Source: Planctomycetota bacterium
Lineage (GTDB): Bacteria; Planctomycetota; UBA1135; GCA-002686595
Reading direction: 5' to 3'
DNA: 64,000 nucleotides
Assembly: GCA_016709875.1 (NCBI GenBank)
Contig: JADJLZ010000004.1
Span: 62,001 to 126,000, forward strand
A model generated the notes under the pieces. It saw only the letters and a program-made list of their open reading frames with translations, was not told the DNA's origin and did no database searches. This document shows, one piece after another, positions 38,211 to 48,472 of the stretch (position 1 is its first letter; every line of letters begins with the position of its first letter). The position numbers and the translations under genes are program-made.

Positions 38211-40482
38211 CTAGCCGCCGGTCTTGAAGCTCCAGCTGATCTTCTTGCCCGTCTGGTACCACTCCGCCGTGACTGTGTAGCTCGTGCTGGCCTTGAGCTT
38301 GCCCTTGGGGATCAAGCACCAGGCGTCCTTGGGCGCGTCGTCGGGGTTGGTCGGCTTGTCGGGTGTCGAGAACCAGCACGGGACCTCGTTCTTGCCGTCG
38401 AACAGGCGCAGCGTGATCTCCGGCGAGGGATCGTCGGGCTTGGTGCGGCCCAGCTGCAGCGTCACCGGGTAGCCGAAGTTCTGATCGGGATCCGCGATGA
38501 CGGGGTTGGGGAGCTCCTTGCTGCCGCCGGCGAAGTCGATCGGCACGTCCTTCATGTTGTCGGCGGGCCAGAGCACCATCCATTCGGAGCTCGGCGGCAC
38601 GACGAAGGAGGCCACGTCGATCACGGCGAAGGGACCGGCCTGGCCCCAGCCGATGCGCTTCAGCTCGGGCACGAGCATCGGCAGGCGGTGGTAGAAGGTC
38701 GCGAGCCAGCCGTCGATCGCGTCCTCGGGCTTCTTGCCCGAGGGGCCGACGTTCGAGTGCGTGCCGCCCCAGTGGCCTTCGGGCGTGTAGCCCTCCTTGT
38801 CGCGGTACTCCTCGTGCGCGTCGGGCCAGGCGTTGGCCTGGTCGGGGTTGAGCGCGAGGTAGGTCGCGTGCTTCTGCACGCCGTCGCACAGGTCGCGCTC
38901 GAGCTTCAGGTCGGGGATGTCGCGCAGCTGGCCCTCGAAGGCGCGCTTGCGGATCTGGTTCAGGTACTTGAGTGCCGTCAGCTCGTCGGAGGAGAAGCCG
39001 GTGTTCGTGACCTTGTCGACTTCCTGCGCGATGCCGCCGTTCTTCGGCACGATCCACGCGCGCCAGCGCGACTCGAACTCGGAGACGGGCATGCCGAGCG
39101 CCTTGCCCATCACGGTCCAGGTCTTCTCCGAGCGCTTGGCGATGAGCAGCTTCTTGATCGCCGGCTGGAGCAGGTCGAGCTCCTGCATGTACTCGACCAC
39201 GCTCGTGGCCTTGAGCAGGTCCTCGCCACGGATCTTGCTCAACTCGTCGACGAAAGAGTTCTCCCACTTCGGGGTCCTCGTTGCGCTCGGCGAGGAACGC
39301 GATCCACGAGCGGCAGCCCAGGATGCCGGCGCGCGCGAGCTGGAACTTCTCCTCGCGCAGCTTGCGTTCGGCCGGGTTGTCGACGTAAGTGCGCTCCTGC
39401 GGCGGGGGCGAGCCCTTCTCGTCCCAGGCGAAGTTCGGGATCGCGGTGCCGAGCATCGCCAGCGAGACCCAGTTCAGGTGGCCGGCGAGCAGCGGCGTCA
39501 TGTGCAGGCTCTCCTGGCCCTGCATCGAGTTGAGCGCGCAGAAGAACGAGGTTTCGAACTCGCCCTCGCCGTGGCCGTGCTCGAAGTAGCTGCGTTTCTT
39601 GGTCTGGAAGCCGCCGAAATCGCGCGCCTTGTAGCGCTTGGCGTCCTCGCCGTCGATCGAGCCGTCCGCCTCGCAGGCGTCGACGGCGGCCTCGTACATC
39701 GGCCGCGTGTCGATCATGTAGAAGGTGTAGGGCGCCTTCGGGTCGGGCTTCTTCGGCGCGACGATCTCCTTCTTCTCGCCGCGCAGCCAGCTCGAGAGCG
39801 CCTCGGCGCGCAGTACCTCGACCACGATGCGCTTGGTCTTCTCCTCGGAGAGGCAGGACTCGAAGCGCCAGCCGCCGTAGCTGATCGCCGCACCAGGCTC
39901 GCCGCGCAGCTTGGTCAAGAGCGCGTCCGTGCTCGGCCCGCTCTCGACGTCGATCTCGAGCTTCCCGGCCGCGTCCATCGCCTCGAGGATCTCGCCGCGG
40001 TGCCCGCGCGTCTCCTTCTCCTCCTCGGACATCCAGATCTTGCCGACGAGCTCGTGGCCCATCACCTTGTGCGCGGGCTCGAGGCTGTCGTCCAGGCGCA
40101 GGAGGATCTTCGAGAGGCGCAGCTGCTCCTCTTCGGGCGCCTTCTCCATCAGCACCGCGATCTGGCGCGTGGCGGCCTTGATGCGCTTGGTGGCGTCGGG
40201 CACGGACTCCTGGATCTTGGTGACCTTCTGCATCTCGGAGATGCAGCCCGACTTGAGCTTCTGGAACTGCGCGTCGGGCATGCCGAGCTCGACCAGCGCG
40301 TCCATGAAGTGGCGGTACTCCTTCTCGCGTCCGGCCTTCGCGAGCTGGTGCGCGACGTTGTCCATCTGTGTCCAGATCGCCTGCGGGATCTCCGTCTTCG
40401 GCACCGGCGCGGGCTCCGCGGCGGGATCCTGGAAGGGGAGCAGGGCGAGGACGGCCAGGGCGATCGTGTAGGGCTGCATCAT
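38211..40482 (-). CDS. Secreted CAP-domain protein (tandem paralog 2), one-base frameshift
   Basis: The ATG at 40482 starts a signal peptide (IALAVLALLPF) and a protein collinear with its neighbours: helical N-terminus (AHKVMGHELVGKIW), gluzincin-like middle (FESRWRAWIVP), CAP-like part (HLNEIRK counterpart KYLNQIRK, PDAHEEYRDKEGYTPEGHWGG, TFYHRLPMLVPEL) and C-terminal beta-domain. The frame changes at about 39271..39274, where a run of four G (plus strand) stands for the three expected by alignment with paralog 3 (NEDP[K]WENSFVDE). With one base removed the product is about 756 residues. A sequencing error is as likely as a real frameshift. Confidence 0.75.
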
Positions 40483-40532
40483 GGAGTGGGTGGGGGCGAG
40501 CGTCGGGGGCGAACAGTATGCCCCGAGGGCCT

Positions 40533-42740
40533 TCAGGTGCGGAAGAACCAGCTCTTCTTCCTCGTCGTCCCGAGCCATTCGGCGGTCACCTGGTAGCGCG
40601 TCCCGGCCTTCAAAGGCTGCTTGGGGAACAGTGCGAACGTGCGCGGCGGCACGAGGCGCGGGTTGAGCGGGTGCTCGGGCGAGCTGAACCAGCACTCGAC
40701 CTCGTCTTTGCCGTTGTAAAGCTTCATCTCGACCTCGAGCGGCGGATCACCGGCCTCGGGCAGGCCCACTTGCACCGTGATCGGGTAGCCCAGGCTGCCG
40801 GTCGCGGCCTGCGGTACGGGGCTGGGCAGTTCGTCCTGCGCCGTGAGCGGCACCTTCTGCATTTCCTCGTGCGGCCACACGATCGCCCAGCTCGCGTCGG
40901 GCGGACGGCGCAGCGAGTACACGTCGAAGACGAGGTAGTCCTTGTTCGCGGCGCAGCCGACGCGCAACAACCCCGGATCGAGCAGCGGCACGCGGTGGAA
41001 ATACGTCGCCAACCAGCCCTCGAGCGTCTCGCCCGCCTTCGCGCCCGCGCCGCCGACGAGCGCGTGCGCGCCGGCCCACGCGCCCGCGGAGCTGTAGCCC
41101 TGCTTGTCGGGGAATTCGTTGTGGACGTCGGGCCAGTGCTGCACCTGTCCGGGGTTCAGCGAGAGATATTCGGCGTGCGCGAGGCAGCCGGGAGCGAGCG
41201 AAGAATCGAGTTCGACCGGCGCGATCTTGAGCGCCGCGGGCAGCACCTTCGCGCGCAGCGCGTTGAGCGCCGTGCGCAGTTCCTCTTCCGTCGAGCCCGC
41301 CGCGCCCACGGGCGGACTCTTCTGCTTGCCCACGCGCGCGCACAGGCTCGGCTCGTCGCGCACGACCCAGTCGCGCCAGTTGGCCTCGAGGCTCTGCGGC
41401 GTCTCCTCGAGCAAGCGCAGGTAGGTCGCGTAGGCCTTGGCGTCGATCGTCTCGGAGAGACCGTTGATCAGCGACCGCAGCTCGCCCTTCTCCTGCCAGT
41501 ACTCCACCATCGAGGTGCACTTCAGCAGCTCCTCGCCCGAGAGCTTGCCGAAGAAGTCGACCACGCAGCGCGCGAAGGAGGGGTCCGCGTGCTGCCGCAC
41601 GAGCCAGCTCATCCAGCTCTGCGCGCCCGGCAGACCCGCCTTCGCCACCGCCAGGCGCGCGTCGCGCTCCTTCTGTTCCTGCGGCGTGGGCTTGATGAAC
41701 GTCTCGCCCAGGTCGTGCGGATCCTGGCGCCAGCTGAAGCCCGGCAGCGGCGTGCCGAGGTAGGCCTGGCAGACGTACGAGAGGTGCCCCGCCTTGAGTG
41801 CCGACATCGGCCCGTCCTGGATCGGCGCGAGCCAGCACAGCACCGCGGCCTCGTTCTCCGACTCGCTGGGCGCGTAGCTGATGCCGTTGCCGCGCCGGTC
41901 GAGGAAGCCCACGAGCGTCTGCGACTGGTCGAAGGTCTGCTTGTCGATCCATTCGTGCTCGAGCGACTTCTTGAGCGCCCGGTCGTACTCCTTCTTCGAG
42001 TCCGTCAGCACCCACGAGGAGCGCGGCCGCGCGAACCAGCTCTCGGGCGGCAGTCCCTGCTCGCCGTCGGTGAGAAAGGCCGAGACCGCGGCGGCGCGCA
42101 GCACTTCGGAGAGCACGCGCGTGGTGCGATCTGCGCTCCAGGGCGCGTAGATCGAGATCCCGTTCCAGCGCGCGACCGTGCCCGGCCCGCCGTGCATTTC
42201 GACCAGGATGTCGAGCGAACTGGGCTCGGTCGTGATCTCGCACTCGTACTGATGCGCCTGCTGCAGCACGTCGAGGATGCGCGTGCGGCGCGCGCGCAGC
42301 TTCGTCTCCTCGGCGCGCTGCCAGCCGTCGGCGGAGTGCACGTGCCCGAGCGCCTTGTGCGCCTCCTCGCGCTCGTCATCCAGGCGCAGGATCGAGTGCG
42401 CGACGAGCGCCTGCTCTTCACCCTTCAGCGCGGGCAGGAGTGCGCCCAGATCGGTCGCGGCCTGTTCCATGCGCGCGACGGCGTCGGGCAGCTCGTTCAC
42501 TTTCGATTTCGCGGCCTTGAGCTCCTTCTCGCAGGCGCCCGAGAGCTTCTCGGCGTTGTCCTTGGAGTAGCCCAGCGAGCTGAGCATCGCGACGAGCTCG
42601 CGGAACTCCTCCGCCCGGCCGCCCTTGGCGAGCACGTGCGCGGCGGATTCGAGCGAGTTGAAGGTCGAGAGCGGGACCTTGAGCTCGGCCGGGGAGGCGA
42701 AGGCGGCGAGGAGCAGCGCGGCGAGGGGGCTGTGGATCAT
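40533..42740 (-). CDS. Secreted CAP-domain protein (tandem paralog 1, most diverged)
   Basis: 735 residues with a signal peptide (SPLAALLLAAFASPAE). It has the same architecture as the two genes downstream: EEAHKALGHVHSADGW in the helical N-part, SLEANWRDWVV closing the gluzincin-like middle, WPDVHNEFPDKQGYSSAGAWAGAH and TYFHRVPLLDPGL in the CAP-like part, and CWFSSPEHPLNP in the final beta-domain. It is clearly less similar to the other two than they are to each other. It is probably the first gene of a three-gene transcript with short spacers (50 and 19 bp). Confidence 0.75.
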   Translation of the reverse strand: MIHSPLAALLLAAFASPAELKVPLSTFNSLESAAHVLAKGGRAEEFRELVAMLSSLGYSKDNAEKLSGACEKELKAAKSKVNELPDAVARMEQAATDLGALLPALKGEEQALVAHSILRLDDEREEAHKALGHVHSADGWQRAEETKLRARRTRILDVLQQAHQYECEITTEPSSLDILVEMHGGPGTVARWNGISIYAPWSADRTTRVLSEVLRAAAVSAFLTDGEQGLPPESWFARPRSSWVLTDSKKEYDRALKKSLEHEWIDKQTFDQSQTLVGFLDRRGNGISYAPSESENEAAVLCWLAPIQDGPMSALKAGHLSYVCQAYLGTPLPGFSWRQDPHDLGETFIKPTPQEQKERDARLAVAKAGLPGAQSWMSWLVRQHADPSFARCVVDFFGKLSGEELLKCTSMVEYWQEKGELRSLINGLSETIDAKAYATYLRLLEETPQSLEANWRDWVVRDEPSLCARVGKQKSPPVGAAGSTEEELRTALNALRAKVLPAALKIAPVELDSSLAPGCLAHAEYLSLNPGQVQHWPDVHNEFPDKQGYSSAGAWAGAHALVGGAGAKAGETLEGWLATYFHRVPLLDPGLLRVGCAANKDYLVFDVYSLRRPPDASWAIVWPHEEMQKVPLTAQDELPSPVPQAATGSLGYPITVQVGLPEAGDPPLEVEMKLYNGKDEVECWFSSPEHPLNPRLVPPRTFALFPKQPLKAGTRYQVTAEWLGTTRKKSWFFRT

Positions 42741-42809
42741 CTCGCGGGCATTATCCGCGGATGCAGCGCGGGTGACAGCGCGCGGGGGGGAAGAAGCTGC
42801 GTTGGAGCC

Positions 42810-44664
42810 CTACGGCGCGTAGACGACGGTTCCGCTCTGGGTTGCGTTGTAGGTGCTGGTGGCGCCGCAGCCTCCGAGCACGAGCGGGTCGCGATAGTAG
42901 ACGAGGAAGACACGCGTCTCCCCGAGGGTGATCGCGACCCCGAGCTGTGCACAGCGCGCGGAGACCGTCGGGTCGGAGGCGGCGAGGTCCGGTACGAGGA
43001 CCGCTCCGTTGTGGGCGGTCTTGGTGTAGAGGCGGCGGAGAGTTCCGCCGACGCAGCGCACGCCTTGGCCGAACGGGGCGCCCGTGGCGAGGACGCTGTC
43101 GCCTTCGAGCAGGATGCTGGTCGCGTTGGGCTTCTCGCCGGTGGTGCTGAAGGCGAGCGTGTCCGCGGAGAGGGATGCGACGCCGCTCGCGGCGAGCATG
43201 GCGCCGCCGGTGGCGGAGGAGTTGTCGCAACCGCGGCCGGGAGAGGCGGGCGGGTTGTTGCACGGACAGTCGAGCACCGCGGCGTCGAGCGGATCGCAGA
43301 TGCTGGTGAACGAGCTTGCGTAGCGGTCGTAGAGGAAGACGTCGGTGTTCGCGTTCGTGTCGTTGGGGACGAGGTCAGGCGACGTGCTGCGGAACACGAT
43401 GTAGCGCGCATCGGGGGAGATCGACGGCACGTCCGCACCCTGGGCCGGGATCGAGCCGTCGTAGCAGTAGCTCGCGTACTCCGTCGTCCCGAGCTGGCGG
43501 TCGCGGATCCAGATGCCAGAAACTGGTGCGGGAACAGAGAACGCACCTCGGAACGCAATGAAGCGTCCATCGGGAGTAATCGCAGGATAGATCGCGGTGA
43601 CCGTTCCTTGCAGTCCGGTGTTTGAAACGCTGATCCGTTCTGTCGTGCCAGACGGGCGGACTCGCACGAAGACATCCCAGGTTCCGTTCGTGTCGTTGGG
43701 CACCAAGTTGGATGCACTACTCAGGAATACGACGCAGCTCCCATCGAGGGATACCATCGACTCCGTCGAGTCGGCGTTCGCCTGCGTGCCATTCGAGTCG
43801 AAGCTGATAACCTCAGTTGTCCCGCTCAAGCGATCCCTCAAGAAGACATCGTTGTGCGCGTTCGTGTCTCCGGCGACAAGGGTGGTCGCGGTGCTATCGA
43901 AGCTCACATACCGTCCATCCCCGGAAATAGAGGGCACCTCACTGGTTCCGTTGCTCTGGCTGCCCCCGCTCGAAACGCTGATCCTCTCCGTCGCGCCCGT
44001 GACGCGATCGTGCACGAAAATGTCCGCGGTGTTGTTCGTGTCCCCTGGCACGAGGTTCGACGCAAGGCTGGAGAAGGCTAGTAACGCCCGTCGTCCGTGA
44101 CGACGGGATGGAAGCAACCACCGTTTCCCCTGCACTCCGTTCGAATCGACGCTGACGAGCTCGGTGGTCCCGTTGAGGCGATCGCGGAGAATGATGTGCC
44201 ACGCTCCATTCGTGCCTCCGGTGACGAGGTTGGTCGAGTCGGTCTGAAACACGACGAAACGCGCGTCGCGGCTCATCGCCAAGCCCCATCTGCCCGAGTG
44301 TGCGTTCGCTTGGCCGCCACTCGAGCTCACGCTCACGCGCTCCGTCGTCCTGTTGAGTCGGTCGCGCACGAAGACATCCCAGGCACCGTTGGTATCGCCG
44401 GGGACGATGTCCGCCGCCGGCGACATGAAAGCCACGAAGCGGCCGTCGGCCGACACCGAGTTGAAGGCGGTACGGGCAGTTCGCCTCCGAATCCCGCCTG
44501 AGATCCAGTGTGGGTCACGCTCACGCGCTCGGTCATTGGGCAGAGGATGTCGCCGCGAGCACGGCCATTCCGAGCGCGAGCATGAGTCGCTTCGTGTCGA
44601 CCGGGGATCGCCCTGGGGCTGCGTTCGAGCGGGAACCCGCGAGAGCCTGGATCGAGAACTTCAT
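42810..44664 (-). pseudogene. Secreted TolB-like beta-propeller protein with Cys-rich C-terminal domain, multiple frame breaks
   Basis: An ATG at 44664 (GGAGG upstream) opens a signal-like segment ending MLALGMAVLAATSSAQ, then a TGA follows. Beyond it the propeller is open from 44456 with repeats of SxDGRxVxFxSxAxxLVPGDTN and DVFVRDRxxGTTERISVS, about seven in all. Frame changes lie near 44545 and 44470-44500. A compensating pair (an extra A near 44137, a missing G near 44086) garbles about 20 residues (KRWLLPSRRHGRRALL). The C-terminus is the Cys-rich domain also found on four other proteins here (CPCNNPPASPGRGCDNS, FGQGVRCVGG, VYYRDP). Either decaying or poorly sequenced. Confidence 0.65.
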
Positions 44665-44812
44665 GGCGCCTCCGCGCTGTGGGAATCTCAGCGATTTCGG
44701 AGCATACGCTTGACAGGGGGGCAACCTTCACGCTTCGATTTCTCGGCGGGGTCCCTTCCTGACCCCGGGCTCGGATGCATCCCGCCGACCACCATTCTTC
44801 CGGAGGAAAATC

Positions 44813-46184
44813 ATGATCGCTCGCTTCGTGGCTCGGCGCTCGCTCGCCCTCGCTGCATCCCTCGTCTGCTTCACGATCACGCCCGCGCTGGCCGCGGTGA
44901 TCCATGTGAACGTCGCCGCTGCAGCAGGCGGCAATGGCACAACCTGGGCGTTGGCTTACAACGACCTCAACGTCGCCCTGGCGGCAGCAGCGCCAGGGGA
45001 TTCGTTTTGGATTGCCGAGGGCAGGTACCTGGCCGGCCACCAACGCCGGCTTCGTGGTGAACAGGCCTCTCTCGTTCTACGGCGGGTTCAAGGGCACGGA
45101 GCTCACCCTTCAGGGGCGCCTGGGCTCGTTCGCGAGCACGATCCTCGATGCAAACATCGGGAACCTGGCCATCTACACCGACAATGCGCTGCACGTCCTC
45201 GACATCCAGAACGTCGTGGGCACGGGTGGCACTCCCGGCGTCGTGGTCGACGGCCTCGCGATCAGCAACGGCTACGCGACCGGAGCGAACGTCTCCGGGG
45301 CCGGGATCCAGGCCATCGGCAGCGATGTGGGACTTGCGAACTGCTTCTTGACGTCGAACTACGCGGCCGTCGCTCTGACGAACCTCGGTGGGGGGATCTA
45401 CGCCGCGAAGGGCATGAGCGCGGCTGCTGGACTCCTGCAGATCAAGAACTGCGAGTTCAACGACAACAAGGCCTACTTGGGCGGCGCGATCTACGCGGAG
45501 TTCGCTCACGGTGAGGTCGTCGATTCGAACTTCAAGGCGAGCGTGTCCACCGGTGACGGAGGCGCGGTGTTCCTCACGGGATTCAACTCGGGCGACCGAC
45601 TCGATTTCACGAGTTGCATCTTCTGGAGCAACTTCACCGCGGCCGCATCCAACGGCGGTGCGATCGCCCTGGAAGTCGGCGCATCCAGTTCCGGCGCCAG
45701 CTCTCGAATCGTGAACTGCACGCTGGCCGACAACCGGGGGAACGCGAGCGCGGACGGCCAGGCCTTGTACGTTGGAGCCTCGTGCCAGGCGGAGGTCTAC
45801 AACTCGATTCTGTACTTCAACAACTACGCCGTGGGTGCACCCATCGGTGGAACAGGGTCGGTGACGGTGGACTACACCGACATCGAAGGGGGGTGGGCGG
45901 GTACAGGCCTGAACATCATGGTGGACCCCCTCTTCGCCAACCACGGCCTCGGGAACCTGAGGCTCAAGATCTCCTCACTCTGCATCGATGCTGCCAACTA
46001 CGGCCTGCTAGCCGCCGACAGCCTTGACGTTGATGGTGACGGTGATGTGACCGAAGCGCTCCCCGAGGATGCCGTCGGGTCAAAGAGGCTCTTCGATCAG
46101 GTGACGGTCGCCGACACCGGAGTCGGATCTTCAAGTTGCAGCTTCTGCACGTACCTGGACATGGGAGCCATCGAGGCACATTAG
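44813..46184 (+). CDS. Secreted right-handed beta-helix protein, one-base frameshift
   Basis: The ATG at 44813 follows GGAGGAAA. It encodes a signal peptide (LAASLVCFTITPALA) and the common opening IHVNVAAAAGGNGTTWALAYNDL of polymorphic-outer-membrane/beta-helix proteins. The frame shifts at about 45026-45034, where an extra G (CTGGCCGGCC) is likely. It then continues as a beta-helix (GLAISNGYATGANVSGAG, NNYAVGAPIGGTGSVTVDYTDIEGG, DPLFAN) to YLDMGAIEAH. With the base removed the product is about 456 residues. The family binds or degrades polysaccharide or acts as an adhesin; no catalytic site is evident. Confidence 0.75.
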
Positions 46185-46202
46185 CAACACCCCAGACTCA
46201 GA

Positions 46203-46233
46203 TGCGCCGCGGACAGCAAGCGTCCGCGGCGCA
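46203..46233 (+). terminator. Hairpin terminator after the beta-helix gene
   Basis: Perfect 12-bp inverted repeat (46203..46214 with 46222..46233), 7-nt loop, 19 bp after the stop codon. No T-tract follows. The rest of the gap up to nadC shows no further feature I can support. Confidence 0.7.
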
Positions 46234-46424
46234 CGAATCTCGCTGTCGTAGCCTGCAGGCAACCGCTGGCTTCGTTCAAGCCGGTTGCGTTCGGTGGGAG
46301 CGGGTGCCGCAACGCGCGTCGCGGGCGCGCTGGGCACGTGGCGGAGGGCAGGGGCCCCGCGCCACCCTCACTCCGCCGGGAAGACTGGAGCGCCTTGCGG
46401 GCGCAGCGTACACTCGCAGTTTCC

Positions 46425-47381
46425 TTGTCCACACCCGCTGGCGACCATAGCGCGGCCGGCCTCGCGCCGCGCAACGAAGGACTCCCTGCTCCGCGACGCG
46501 GCCTTCCGCCGCCGCTCGCGCGCGAGGTCCTCGACCCGTTCGCCAAGGCCGCGCTCGAGGAGGACCGCGGCGGCGGCGACCTCTCGTCCTTCCACGCGGT
46601 GCCCGAACGCGCGCGCGCGCGCGCGCACCTGGTCGCGCGTTCGAGCGGCGTGCTCTGCGGCCTGGCGCTCTTCGCGCGCGTCTTCGAACTCTGCGATCCG
46701 CGCGCCAAGGTCGAGTTGCTCGCCGAAGACGGTGCGCGCATCGCGCCGGGTCAGGAACTCGCGCGCGTCGAGGGCTCGGCGCGCGCGCTGCTGACGGCCG
46801 AGCGCACCGCGCTGAACTTCGTGCAGCGCCTCTCGGGCATCGCGACGCTGACGGCGCGCTACGTCGAGCGCGCGGCGGCGGGGGGCGCGGCGCGCGTGCT
46901 CGACACGCGCAAGACGACCCCGCTCTTGCGCGTGCTGGAGAAGTACGCCGTGCGCTGTGGCGGCGGCGAGAACCATCGCTTCGGCCTGTTCGACGAGGTG
47001 ATGCTGAAGGAGAACCACATCGAGCTCGCGGGCCGGCCGATCCCCGACGTGCTGCGCGGGATCCGGCGCGCGCTCGGGCCGCGCGTGCGCATCACGTGCG
47101 AGGCGCGCGACGAGCGCGAGGCGCGCGCGGGCGTCGAGGGCGGCGCGGACGTGGTGCTGCTCGACAACCTGAAGCCCGCGGAGCTCACGCGCCTGGTGCC
47201 GCTCTTGCGCGAGCAGGCGCGCGCGCTCGGGAACAGCATCGAGTTCGAGGCCTCGGGCGGCATCGATCTCGAGAGCATCGCAGCCTTCTCGCGCACCGGC
47301 GTGGAGCGCATCTCCGTGGGCGCGCTGACGCACTCGGCGCCGGCCCTGGATCTCGCGCTGGACCTCGAGCCGCTCGCATGA
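46425..47381 (+). CDS. nadC: Nicotinate-nucleotide pyrophosphorylase (carboxylating)
   Basis: The enzyme makes nicotinate mononucleotide from quinolinate and PRPP in NAD synthesis. Motifs are EDRGGGDLSS, TAERTALNFVQRLSGIAT, the substrate-binding DTRKTTPLLRVLEKYAVRCGGGENHRFGL, KENHIELAG and FEASGGIDL..., all typical. The start is uncertain: a TTG at 46425 gives 318 residues, close to family length, while TTG 46395 and GTG 46338 are also in frame and no good ribosome-binding site picks between them. No nadA/nadB is nearby. The stop overlaps the next gene's ATG (ATGA). Confidence 0.93.
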   Translation: MSTPAGDHSAAGLAPRNEGLPAPRRGLPPPLAREVLDPFAKAALEEDRGGGDLSSFHAVPERARARAHLVARSSGVLCGLALFARVFELCDPRAKVELLAEDGARIAPGQELARVEGSARALLTAERTALNFVQRLSGIATLTARYVERAAAGGAARVLDTRKTTPLLRVLEKYAVRCGGGENHRFGLFDEVMLKENHIELAGRPIPDVLRGIRRALGPRVRITCEARDEREARAGVEGGADVVLLDNLKPAELTRLVPLLREQARALGNSIEFEASGGIDLESIAAFSRTGVERISVGALTHSAPALDLALDLEPLA

Positions 47382-47854
47382 GCATCCACGAGAACCGCGA
47401 AAAGCCGCACGAGTTGCGCCTGGACATGCCGGCCGCGCACAGCGCGGAGCGGCTCGCGCGCGCCGTGATGCGCCAGTTCGTGCAGCGCGAGGGCGTCCCG
47501 AGCGAGGAACTCGATGCGCTGGGCTTCGTCGCGAGCGAACTGCTCTCGAACGCGGTGGACCACGGCGGCGGGCATTCGGCGATGGAGGAGAGCGACGCGC
47601 CGCCGAACGTGCGCGTGCAGTTCCTGCTGCGCGTGCGGCCCGACGGCTGGGAGATGCGCGTCTCCGACCAGGGCGGCGGCGATCCCACGCGCGTGCAGGC
47701 GCTGATCGAAGATCCCGACTTGCCCGGCCCCGAGGACGAGCGCGGCCGCGGCTTCTTCCTCTTGAAGTCGATGCTCGAGGGGCTGACGGTCGAGCGCAGC
47801 GAGGACGGCCTGGGCCTCGTGTTCATCGCGCAAAAGGTCTATGCCGGCGGCTGA
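47378..47854 (+). CDS. RsbW-like anti-sigma-type ATPase (HATPase_c)
   Basis: 158 residues with a GHKL ATPase fold: FVASELLSNAVDHGGG is the N-box with the Asn and metal-binding region, VSDQGGGDPTR is the G1 box, and ERGRGFFLLKSMLEGLTV is the G2 region. Single-domain proteins of this kind are anti-sigma factors/serine kinases that work with an STAS antagonist and a PP2C phosphatase. Neither partner is next to it. It overlaps nadC by 4 bp and the following VanZ-like gene by 14 bp. Confidence 0.85.
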   Translation: MSIHENREKPHELRLDMPAAHSAERLARAVMRQFVQREGVPSEELDALGFVASELLSNAVDHGGGHSAMEESDAPPNVRVQFLLRVRPDGWEMRVSDQGGGDPTRVQALIEDPDLPGPEDERGRGFFLLKSMLEGLTVERSEDGLGLVFIAQKVYAGG

Positions 47855-48395
47855 TCGCCTGCCGCTCGGCGTACGCGCGCTGCGCATCTTCGGCAGCGGG
47901 CTGCTGGCGCTCTCGCCCGCGACGCGCTGGATCCCGGCCGCGTGCTGGATGTCGCTGACGTTCATCCTCTCGATGCAGCAGTTCGGCGGCAGCGGGACCT
48001 CGAGCGTCCTGTGGGGCATCACCTCGAACGGCTACCACTGCTTCGAGTACGGCGTGCTCGCGCTGTGCCTGTGTCTCTTCGCGCCGCGCGAGCTCGGCTG
48101 GCCGCGGCTGCGCGCGCGCGAGACCGTGTTCGTGGTGGGGTTCGTGGTGCTGTACGGCCTGAGCGACGAGATCCACCAGCTCTACGTCCCGACGCGCACT
48201 TCGTCGGGGCTCGACCTCTTCTCGGACTTCACGGGCGCCTGGCTCGCGACGCGCGCGGTTGCACGCGCTGGGGGGGTCGACTACGACGCGCGCGCACTTG
48301 TGCGTATCGTACTGCTCGGCATTCCGCTCTGCCTCGGCTGCGCCGCGCTCGCGAACTGGGGCGGAGACTGGTTTCCCTGGCTCGTCTGGAGCTGA
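47841..48395 (+). CDS. VanZ-like membrane protein
   Basis: 184 residues with about four membrane segments. The VanZ pattern is present: HCFEYGVLAL, then YGLSDEIHQLYVPTRTSSGLDLFSDFTGAWLA. VanZ raises teicoplanin resistance in enterococci, but most homologues have no known function. The ATG lies inside the end of the upstream ATPase gene (14-bp overlap), so nadC, the ATPase and this gene form one operon. Confidence 0.85.
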   Translation: MPAADRLPLGVRALRIFGSGLLALSPATRWIPAACWMSLTFILSMQQFGGSGTSSVLWGITSNGYHCFEYGVLALCLCLFAPRELGWPRLRARETVFVVGFVVLYGLSDEIHQLYVPTRTSSGLDLFSDFTGAWLATRAVARAGGVDYDARALVRIVLLGIPLCLGCAALANWGGDWFPWLVWS

Positions 48396-48472
48396 ACGCG
48401 GAAGCGCCGTGCGGCGCTTGCTAGCATCTGGGCCGCGTCACGGACCGAGGAACCAGGCACGGAGGACTCCAG

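Noticed and set aside
44740..44770. Terminator hairpin (GGGGTC ... GACCCC) upstream of the beta-helix gene
   Set aside because: The arms are only 6-7 bp and it lies between divergent starts, where a terminator makes no sense; it could be an operator but there is no further support.
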